Source of the DNA: CAYSAA01 sp964428905
GTDB taxonomy: Bacteria; Atribacterota; Phoenicimicrobiia; Phoenicimicrobiales; Stramentimicrobiaceae
Length of the DNA stretch: 12,298 bases
Reading direction: 5' to 3'
NCBI GenBank assembly: GCA_964428905.1
Contig: CAYSAA010000051.1
Location: 1 to 12,298, forward strand
A model generated the notes under the pieces. That model ran no database searches, was not told the origin of the DNA, and saw nothing but the letters and a program-made list of their open reading frames with translations. This document shows, piece by piece, positions 7,967 to 12,298 of this stretch. Within the stretch, counting starts at the first letter, position 1; every line of letters starts with the position of its first letter. Both the position numbers and the translations under genes were made by a program.

Positions 7967-8692
7967 ATGCTGAGAACTCATAATCGCAGGTATGACCAAA
8001 TCAGACCGATTAAAATAACCCGTAATTATATTAAATATTCCGAGGGTTCTGTATTAATCGAAATGGGAGATACCAAAGTTATTTGTACAGCCAGTGTAGA
8101 AGAGAAAGTGCCCATTTTTTTGAGGGGAACCCAACAGGGGTGGGTTACTGCGGAATATTCTATGATTCCCAGGGCAAATCAGATTCGTAACATACGAGAT
8201 TCTGTTAAAGGAAAAATTAACGGTAGAGCTCAGGAAATTCAGAGACTTGTTGGCCGATCTCTGAGAGCAGTGGTTGACCTGGATAAACTTGGACCGAGAA
8301 TGATCTGGCTTGATTGTGATGTGATACAGGCAGATGGGGGGACCAGGACGACTTCTATCATCGGTTCCTTTATTGCTATGGTAGATGCGCTTCAGTATCT
8401 AAAAGCGGAAAAGAAAATTGGAGATATTCCTGTTAAACATTTTCTCGGAGCTATCAGTGTAGGAATTGTCGATGGAGAGATGTTGCTTGATCTGGAATTC
8501 AAGGAAGACAGTCAGGCTCAAGTTGATCTGAATATGGTTATGACTGAGCGAAGAGAGGTGGTTGAAATTCAGGGAACAGCTGAAGATCGTCCTTTCTCTA
8601 TGAGAAACCTGACCCAGTTAATCAAATTGGCTGAAAGTGGCATACAACAGGTTGTTGAAAAAGAAAAGGAAATCATGGGAGATCTATGTTAA
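7967..8692 (+). CDS. rph: Ribonuclease PH
   Basis: RNase PH trims the 3' ends of tRNA precursors phosphorolytically, using phosphate and releasing nucleoside diphosphates. The 241 residues match the family length. Visible signatures are EGSVLIEMGDTKVICTASVEE (26-46), GRAQEIQRLVGRSLR (86-100), the phosphate-binding ADGGTRTTSI (122-131) with R127, and EDSQAQVDLNMV (180-191) with D181 and D187 as likely catalytic acids. The very N-terminus reads RTHNRRYDQIRP where most homologs have R-x-D-G-R-x-x-D-Q-L-R-P; this is a small departure and the rest is standard. The ATG sits behind AGGAGG with good spacing. A 63-nt gap follows ispA, and the last 7 nt overlap rdgB, a common rph-rdgB pairing. Confidence 0.96.
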   Translation: MLRTHNRRYDQIRPIKITRNYIKYSEGSVLIEMGDTKVICTASVEEKVPIFLRGTQQGWVTAEYSMIPRANQIRNIRDSVKGKINGRAQEIQRLVGRSLRAVVDLDKLGPRMIWLDCDVIQADGGTRTTSIIGSFIAMVDALQYLKAEKKIGDIPVKHFLGAISVGIVDGEMLLDLEFKEDSQAQVDLNMVMTERREVVEIQGTAEDRPFSMRNLTQLIKLAESGIQQVVEKEKEIMGDLC

Positions 8693-9279
8693 AATTGGTA
8701 CTTGCTACCCGAAACACTGGAAAAGTAGCAGAGATGAGGGCTAAACTAAAAGATTACCCGGTTGTTGTTAAATATCTGGCTGATTATCCTCAAATACCGG
8801 AAATTGAGGAAAATGGTAAAACGTTTCGCGAAAATGCTATGATCAAGGCAAAAACAGTAGTAGATTGGGTGAATTTACCTGTCTTAGCTGACGATTCTGG
8901 TTTGGAGATAGATTATTTGGATGGCAAACCGGGAATTTATTCCGCTCGCTGGGGACATACAGACAGGGAAAGAATAGACAGGGTTATTCTAGCGCTTAAA
9001 AATACCACCATTGAACAAAGAAGTGCTCGTTTTGTCTGTGCCATGAGTTTAGTTATCCCCAAACAAAAAAGATATGTTACAACAGGAACCTGTTCAGGTA
9101 GAATTGTTCTATCCTCACGGGGGAATAATGGTTTTGGATATGACCCTATATTTATCCCCGAAGGTTATGAACATACGTTTGCCCAGCTTGGTAATGGTAT
9201 AAAAAATAGTATAAGTCATCGTGCCATTGCTTTGGAAAAGATGATTCATATCATGGTTAAGCATTATCAACTTAAGTAG
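8686..9279 (+). CDS. rdgB: dITP/XTP pyrophosphatase (RdgB/HAM1)
   Basis: This enzyme hydrolyses non-canonical purine nucleoside triphosphates (ITP, dITP, XTP) to monophosphates, keeping them out of DNA and RNA. The 197 residues fit the family. Motifs in order are LATRNTGKVAEM (6-17), EENGKTFRENAMIKA (41-55), LADDSGLEIDYLDGKPGIYSARW (67-89), FVCAMSLV (116-123), GFGYDPIFIP (149-158) and SHRAIALEK (177-185), the conserved Ser-His-Arg near the base-binding site. The ATG overlaps the end of rph by 7 nt, with GGGAGA just upstream. It is the last gene of the conserved + strand block; no clear hairpin terminator is seen between it and the tRNA promoter. Confidence 0.96.
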   Translation: MLKLVLATRNTGKVAEMRAKLKDYPVVVKYLADYPQIPEIEENGKTFRENAMIKAKTVVDWVNLPVLADDSGLEIDYLDGKPGIYSARWGHTDRERIDRVILALKNTTIEQRSARFVCAMSLVIPKQKRYVTTGTCSGRIVLSSRGNNGFGYDPIFIPEGYEHTFAQLGNGIKNSISHRAIALEKMIHIMVKHYQLK

Positions 9280-9380
9280 ATATATAAAATTATTTTTAAT
9301 AAGCTATTCATTTTATATTCATTTTTATTTATAATGGTATTGTATGTTTCCCAAAAGGCAGGAAAAGGTAGCTGACTTTG

Positions 9381-9409
9381 TTGACTTATCACCTTATATA
9401 CTATATAAT
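9381..9409 (+). promoter_or_regulatory. Strong promoter of the tRNA cluster
   Basis: TTGACT (9381-9386) and a perfect TATAAT (9404-9409) are separated by exactly 17 nt. The predicted transcription start is about 9416, only a few bases before tRNA-Pro at 9420, so the 5' leader is very short. The stretch 9280-9380 before it is AT-rich and holds nothing else I can support. Confidence 0.85.
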
Positions 9410-9419
9410 ACTTTTGTTT

Positions 9420-9496
9420 CGGGGTGTAGCGCAGTTTGGCAGCGCACCTGCTTTGGGAGCAGGGGGTCGGAGGTTCAAATCCTCTCACCCCGACCA
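9420..9496 (+). tRNA. tRNA-Pro(UGG)
   Basis: This is a complete 77-nt cloverleaf with encoded CCA. The acceptor strands CGGGGTG and CACCCCG pair fully and start with the C1-G72 pair typical of bacterial tRNA-Pro. The anticodon stem CCTGC/GCAGG encloses TTTGGGA, giving anticodon TGG. The T arm is GGAGG-TTCAAAT-CCTCT with one G-T wobble. It is the first gene of the tRNA transcript; tRNA-Gly begins 4 nt downstream. Confidence 0.97.
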
Positions 9497-9499
9497 TGG

Positions 9500-9575
9500 G
9501 CGGGAATAGCTCAGTTGGTAGAGCACTAGCCTTCCAAGCTGGTTGTCGCGGGTTCGAGACCCGTTTCCCGCTCCA
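9500..9575 (+). tRNA. tRNA-Gly(UCC)
   Basis: This is a 76-nt cloverleaf with encoded CCA. The acceptor stem GCGGGAA/TTCCCGC pairs fully, with discriminator T. The anticodon stem CTAGC/GCTGG encloses CTTCCAA, giving anticodon TCC. The T arm GCGGG-TTCGAGA-CCCGT-type sequence is standard. It is co-transcribed with tRNA-Pro and followed after 20 nt by the broken tRNA-Arg. Confidence 0.97.
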
Positions 9576-9595
9576 AATTTTTAAAATAGAGACCT

Positions 9596-9633
9596 CTGCC
9601 TGTAGCTCAATTGGATAGAGCAACGGACTTCTA
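9596..9633 (+). pseudogene. Truncated tRNA-Arg(UCU): 5' half only
   Basis: The sequence matches the 5' half of a bacterial tRNA-Arg: acceptor strand CTGCCTG, T8-A9, D arm GCTC-AATTGGATA-GAGC, then the 5' anticodon stem ACGGA and CTTCTA up to position 37, so the anticodon would be TCT. The expected continuation (A38, stem TCCGT, T arm and acceptor 3' strand CAGGCAG) is absent. From 9634 the DNA instead reads as an antisense membrane-fusion-protein fragment. Position 1 is C rather than the usual G. It occupies the normal slot of a third gene in the tRNA cluster. It cannot give a functional tRNA alone; no 3' half with a T loop was found in the rest of the window. Confidence 0.85.
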
Positions 9634-9634
9634 T

Positions 9635-9910
9635 AATATTTCCCTCTGCAACAAAAATCTCTACAAATTTACCAGGGAAAGGGGCTTTTAGTGTCTTAGA
9701 TTCCTAATTATCCAGGGCTACTTCCCTAGTCAGTTTCTTTTCTTCTATCTGGCTGGGAGAGCCGCTAATTCTTGCCAGTTCATATTCATTTTCTTTCAAT
9801 ACCAGCACTTCATTCTTCCACTGGGTTTTACTAACCCCCAATTCAATTTGTTTTTCCGTTTCTTTCCACCTTAATTCTTCTAATTTTATCTGCAGGCTAT
9901 TTTTAATATT
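9635..9910 (-). pseudogene. Membrane fusion protein (HlyD/AcrA-like) internal fragment
   Basis: On the - strand a 68-codon stretch (9910 to 9707) without a start codon reads as a charged helix, including KLEELRWKETEKQIELGV and KTQWKNEVLVLKENEYELARI. It meets an in-frame TAG at 9704-9706. The same frame then continues as ESKTLKAPFPGKFVEIFVAE followed by GNII. A helical hairpin followed by KAPFxGxxxEIxVxxGxxxE is the hallmark of the second lipoyl half of periplasmic adaptor (membrane fusion) proteins of RND/ABC export systems. Both ends are missing: the N-terminal side stops at a TAG (9911-9913) beside the permease terminator, and the C-terminal side runs into the tRNA-Arg break. No Shine-Dalgarno site or start is seen. 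It is a non-functional relic; the family call rests on motif recognition only. Confidence 0.65.
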
Positions 9911-9933
9911 CTAATGGTAACTTTATTTAACCA

Positions 9934-9959
9934 TAAAAACCACCTTCTTTGAAGGTGGT
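9934..9959 (-). terminator. Rho-independent terminator of the permease pair
   Basis: A perfect 9-bp inverted repeat (ACCACCTTC/GAAGGTGGT, loop of 3) lies at 9939-9959. Read on the - strand it is followed by TTTTTAT, which makes a textbook terminator about 55 nt after the permease stop at 10014. On the + strand no T run follows, so it does not serve the tRNAs. Confidence 0.85.
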
Positions 9960-10013
9960 AATGGGTAAAAAAGCTAACTGCTATGCGGGTGCGATATTTA
10001 TTTTATCAACACC

Positions 10014-10556
10014 TTATTTTATAGCATAATTTTGTTTTACCAGATATTTTTCCAGAAATATGGAACAAAGAATGATGAAAGGAATTGAAACCAGCCAGCG
10101 AACTGCTGTAAATTCAAATCCTAAAAATGATGCCTCAAATAATGTCATGGGAATTCTCACAATAGCTGAAGCACAAAGAAAAGTAAAAATAACACTTAAT
10201 CTTGCTCCTTTGTGGAATAAAACAGAGGCAACAGGCAGGGCAACCAATAAGCCTCCACCCATAGTTCCCGCTAAAATAATCCCCCAAATATATCCCTTAA
10301 AACCACCTTCATGCCCTAAATGCCTCTCAACCTTTTCTCTCGGAACCCAGACTTCAAATAATCCGATTAAGATAAAGGCACAGGGTAATATTTTAATCAT
10401 GTAAGATAAAAATGAAAGCAAGTTATTGCCTATTTCAATTCCAGAAGGAATAGCAAAAATATAGGAATAAAGAATAAAAATAAAATAGATGGAGACAATG
10501 ACTACATATATTTTTCTGTTGGTGTTCTTTGTATTCTTCTTTTTTTGATCTTTCAT
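10014..10556 (-). CDS. Half-size permease, ArsP/DUF318-like (second of pair)
   Basis: This 180-residue membrane protein has a basic, cytoplasmic-looking N-terminus (1-15) and about five hydrophobic segments (about 16-36, 45-70, 88-115, 120-140, 150-167). The central motif, MGGGLLVALPVASVLFHKGA (99-118) followed by a helix with C128 and P136 and then FLGFEFTAVRW, resembles one repeat of the UPF0718/DUF318 (ArsP, YraQ) permease family. Full-length members are about 300-350 residues with two such repeats, so this is half a permease. It overlaps the upstream half gene by ATGA (4 nt) and has its own GGGGAGG site at 10564-10570. The two products probably assemble as a heteromer. The substrate is unknown; ArsP members export organoarsenicals, but that cannot be assumed here. 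Confidence 0.72.
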   Translation of the reverse strand: MKDQKKKNTKNTNRKIYVVIVSIYFIFILYSYIFAIPSGIEIGNNLLSFLSYMIKILPCAFILIGLFEVWVPREKVERHLGHEGGFKGYIWGIILAGTMGGGLLVALPVASVLFHKGARLSVIFTFLCASAIVRIPMTLFEASFLGFEFTAVRWLVSIPFIILCSIFLEKYLVKQNYAIK

Positions 10557-11035
10557 ATAATAACCTCCCCAAAATAAATACCAATCACTAATGCCACAAT
10601 TAAGGCAACAATGAAACCGAGTACATTGCGGATCAAGGTAACTTTTTTGCCTAAGTAAGCGGCCTCAATTGGAAATGTCATGGTACCAACCATCATTAAA
10701 GTTGTGGTAAAGGAAGCAATAATCGTATAGGATATCCCACTATTTTTTAATATTCCAGCTAAAGGAAATGCTACAAAGCCTGGCATTACGGTGACCGAGC
10801 CGACTATTGCAGCCAAAATAATATTGACCAGGTTATTACCATAACTAAGATACATAACTATATTTTCCTGAGGGAAAAGAAATAAAAGAACTGAAACAAA
10901 AATAAGCATGACCAGAAAAGAAGGGGAAATAAATAAAAATCTTTTATAAGCCATTAATAAGGCTTTTTTTGTTTTAGACCGATCAGATAAAAAAGATACA
11001 ATTAATAAAATACCGGTTACATAAAAAAACCACAT
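10553..11035 (-). CDS. Half-size permease, ArsP/DUF318-like (first of pair)
   Basis: This 160-residue integral membrane protein has about five hydrophobic segments (about 2-17, 33-54, 69-95, 102-124, 134-156). The segment GSVTVMPGFVAFPLAGILKN (79-98) followed by SGISY, a helix ending in FPIEAAYLG and then KKVTLIRN parallels the same block in the downstream gene, so the two are related halves. Several conserved positions line up: a glycine-rich turn, the A-x-P-x-A core, then (S/K)G and a (F/Y)LG-x(5)-R sequence. The ATG at 11035 follows AAGGAGG (11043-11049) with 7 nt spacing. The gap upstream contains a decayed gene and the likely promoter at 11394-11422. Calling it a transporter half is inference from topology and motif; no substrate is suggested by the neighbours. 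Confidence 0.72.
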   Translation of the reverse strand: MWFFYVTGILLIVSFLSDRSKTKKALLMAYKRFLFISPSFLVMLIFVSVLLFLFPQENIVMYLSYGNNLVNIILAAIVGSVTVMPGFVAFPLAGILKNSGISYTIIASFTTTLMMVGTMTFPIEAAYLGKKVTLIRNVLGFIVALIVALVIGIYFGEVII

Positions 11036-11086
11036 AAATAATCCTCCTTATTTTATTCTTGTTGTTTGCTTTTGATTATTTTTAGA

Positions 11087-11369
11087 TTAATTGTCATCAC
11101 CAGACTTTTTATGATCACACCGATGCTCTTTTTGATTGCCTTGACATTTTTGAATCAGCTTTTACTGCACGGGTATTTTTTTTCGCACCATTTCGATGAC
11201 ATTGCTCATCACTAAAACCGATGCGGGAAAATTCATTAATTTTATTTGCACATTCTGTTAATACTTCCCGATTTGCATAATAGTGGGTATAATATCCTCG
11301 TTTGTCTCCTTATACGATATCGGCTTAAATATTTAACCGGGCAGCCAGGGCACCAACAAAAACCTCTTT
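11087..11369 (-). pseudogene. Decayed small gene upstream of the permease pair
   Basis: The 534-nt space between 11036 and 11569 holds no intact gene, but on the - strand it keeps a protein-like reading. One frame (11369 down to 11115) reads KEVFVGALAARLNI, TAA, ADIV, TAA, then 64 open codons including GYYTHYYANREVLTECANKI and EFSRIGFSDEQCHRNGAKK. At a run of eight A (11171-11182 region) the better continuation appears to switch frame: IPVQ, TAA, KLIQKCQGNQKEHRCDHKKS and GDDN, with stop at 11087-11089. Three in-frame TAA codons plus a homopolymer frameshift argue for a dead gene. The tail is rich in Cys, His and Asp, as in small metal-binding proteins, but I do not recognise the family. It lies between the promoter and the permease pair, so it was probably the first gene of that operon. 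Confidence 0.45.
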
Positions 11370-11393
11370 TTATTTAAGCGTATTCTAAAATAG

Positions 11394-11422
11394 ATAATAA
11401 TATGTTAAAATATTTTTGTCAA
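11394..11422 (-). promoter_or_regulatory. Promoter of the permease operon
   Basis: On the - strand a perfect TTGACA (11417-11422) and TATTAT (11394-11399) are spaced by exactly 17 nt. It lies downstream of the Spy-like gene's terminator and upstream of the decayed gene and the permease pair. The start would be near 11387, leaving about 350 nt of transcript before the first permease ATG. Confidence 0.7.
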
Positions 11423-11509
11423 TTAAGACCCCAGCTCATGACTGATGAAGCATGAAAATGGTGCATTGCAAAGATATTGCCAGAGAAAAGTACAAATATT
11501 AAAATACAT

Positions 11510-11542
11510 CAGAGGGAGAAAATATATCATCTTCTCCCTCTG
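11510..11542 (-). terminator. Terminator of the Spy-like gene
   Basis: An 11-bp perfect inverted repeat (CAGAGGGAGAA at 11510-11520, TTCTCCCTCTG at 11532-11542) encloses an 11-nt loop, 27 nt after the stop of the Spy-like gene. On the - strand it is followed by ATGTATTTTAATATTT, a T-rich but interrupted tract, so termination is likely but less ideal than at 9934-9959. Confidence 0.7.
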
Positions 11543-11569
11543 AAAATAAATCTATGTAATCGATATAGT

Positions 11570-12115
11570 TTACCAGCGATTTCCCTTGAAACCCTGTTTG
11601 CAATTATAACTTCCCATACCGAATTTCTGCATTGAGGAACCTAGACCAAAGCTTTCCAGTTGTTCAGGGGTTAGCAGTTCTTGTACTTTATCCTGTCTCT
11701 CAACAGCTTTCATTCTTAACTCTACCTGCAGTTGAGCAATTTCTTCCATTTTTACTCTCACTTGATCCATATCAACAGAGGATTCCAGCATCAGTTCTTT
11801 AATTTCTAATTGTTTTGCCTGTATCTGATTTCTGAATTCCAGAGTTTCTTTTTGGAAATCCAACATCATCTGTCTGATTTCAGTTAGCTGTTCTTCGGAA
11901 AGATCTAAGTTAAATATCCCTCTTGGTTCACCGCTTTGATATGAGCGAACATCAAATTGACCTGCAGGATGCCTATCCTGACCGGAGAAACCAAAAGAAG
12001 TTCCTGGTTTGCCGGCAAAGTTTCCCTGTTTCGGTCCATAAGCAAATGATGTCATACTAAACATTGTGATGGTAATTGCTGCAATTAATAATATAATGAT
12101 GGTCTTTCTATTCAT
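11570..12115 (-). CDS. Secreted Spy/CpxP-like protein (LTXXQ family)
   Basis: This is a 181-residue protein with a clear signal peptide: MNRK, a hydrophobic core (about 5-20) and a cut site near SFA|YG at residue 25. After a Gly-rich linker (26-67) comes a long helical region (about 70-147) bounded by two LTxxQ-type motifs, LSEEQ (72-76) and LTPEQ (148-152). That layout marks the Spy/CpxP and metal-resistance periplasmic family, whose members act as chaperones or metal-stress sensors. A short tail holds one Cys (C172). The start has an ideal AGGAGGTGA site at 12122-12130. It implies an extracytoplasmic compartment, most naturally a periplasm. Its function here is inferred only from family; expression under envelope or metal stress is plausible but no regulator gene is visible. 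Confidence 0.75.
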   Translation of the reverse strand: MNRKTIIILLIAAITITMFSMTSFAYGPKQGNFAGKPGTSFGFSGQDRHPAGQFDVRSYQSGEPRGIFNLDLSEEQLTEIRQMMLDFQKETLEFRNQIQAKQLEIKELMLESSVDMDQVRVKMEEIAQLQVELRMKAVERQDKVQELLTPEQLESFGLGSSMQKFGMGSYNCKQGFKGNRW

Positions 12116-12209
12116 TGTTTGTCACCTCCTCTCTTTGTTAGCTTTGTAAATTATTTATCCTTACCTATATATACGCAAAGATAAATTAATTTCTTTCAAA
12201 AAATTAAAA

Positions 12210-12260
12210 AATTTTTTACCATGAAAAAGATGAAGAGAAGCTAACTGACAATTTTTTACC
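12210..12260. repeat. 11-bp direct repeat upstream of the Spy-like gene
   Basis: AATTTTTTACC occurs at 12210-12220 and 12250-12260, spaced exactly 40 bp, about four helical turns apart. It sits about 95-145 bp upstream of the Spy-like start. Two copies on one helix face could be operator sites, but AT-rich DNA makes chance repeats common. The rest of 12116-12298 shows no convincing gene; TATATA near 12165-12175 might be a -10 box. Confidence 0.3.
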
Positions 12261-12298
12261 TGAAGTCCAAAGCAGGCAGTTGTATTGCTTAGAAATAT

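Noticed and set aside
9344..9618. Two overlapping + strand frames across the tRNA cluster
   Set aside because: They are translations of the tRNA genes themselves (GSRGSEVQILSPRP and GCRGFETRFPL type text), without ribosome binding sites.
9267..9623. 118-codon frame antisense to the tRNA genes, with GVRGFEPPTPCSQSRC-like text
   Set aside because: This is the well-known artefact produced by reading antisense across tRNA genes; it covers both intact tRNAs and their promoter.
9634..9910. Group I intron inside the tRNA-Arg anticodon loop
   Set aside because: No conserved intron core elements or 3' exon were seen, and the region reads as an antisense protein fragment.
10060..10404. 114-codon + strand frame opposite the permease gene
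   Set aside because: It is a shadow of the - strand permease, which has a start, ribosome binding site, membrane topology and terminator.
11423..11505. Short open - strand stretch reading AMHHFHASSVMSWGLN before a stop
   Set aside because: Fewer than 30 codons, no start or ribosome binding site, and no family I recognise.
12270..12277. CAGGCAG, complementary to the acceptor strand of the truncated tRNA-Arg
   Set aside because: It lacks a preceding T arm and a following CCA-like end, so it is not the missing 3' half.
12169..12298. Open - strand frame of about 43 codons running off the window edge
   Set aside because: Composition does not look protein-like and a run this long can occur by chance; the adjacent sequence is needed to judge it.

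Overview
The window is AT-rich bacterial DNA. It joins a dense block of conserved housekeeping genes on the + strand (57-9279), a tRNA cluster (9420-9633), and a looser, partly decayed stretch on the - strand (9634-12298). The organism cannot be named from sequence alone. Frequent TTG starts, strong AGGAGG ribosome binding sites and an Asp23-type gene beside nusB point to a Firmicutes-like or deep-branching anaerobic lineage. A secreted Spy/CpxP-like protein and a membrane-fusion-protein remnant suggest a two-membrane envelope. Atribacterota or a similar diderm lineage is a guess, not a result.

The + strand block reads: rimO (methylthiolation of ribosomal protein S12), an M24 Xaa-Pro peptidase, glyA, efp, an Asp23/Gls24-family gene, nusB, xseA, xseB, ispA, rph and rdgB. 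These serve translation (RimO, EF-P), one-carbon metabolism (GlyA), transcription antitermination (NusB), DNA repair (exonuclease VII), isoprenoid supply (IspA), tRNA 3' maturation (RNase PH) and nucleotide-pool cleaning (RdgB). The second half is tightly packed: xseA and xseB overlap by 11 nt, the xseB stop abuts the ispA start, and rph and rdgB overlap by 7 nt. The EF-P start is best placed at the second of two nearby TTG codons (3999).

A near-consensus promoter drives tRNA-Pro(UGG) and tRNA-Gly(UCC), both with encoded CCA. Next comes the 5' half of a tRNA-Arg(UCU), which stops inside the anticodon loop. The break is fused to an antisense slice of a membrane fusion (HlyD/AcrA-like) gene that has lost both ends and carries an in-frame stop.

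The - strand then holds two overlapping half-size permease genes of the ArsP/DUF318 type with their own terminator. They lie behind a decayed small gene and a TTGACA-17-TATTAT promoter. Last is a secreted Spy-like protein with its own terminator and an upstream 11-bp direct repeat. The ordered promoters and terminators show two separate - strand transcription units. I found no clear undescribed system. The best leads are the tRNA break, the split permease pair and the pseudogene upstream of it.
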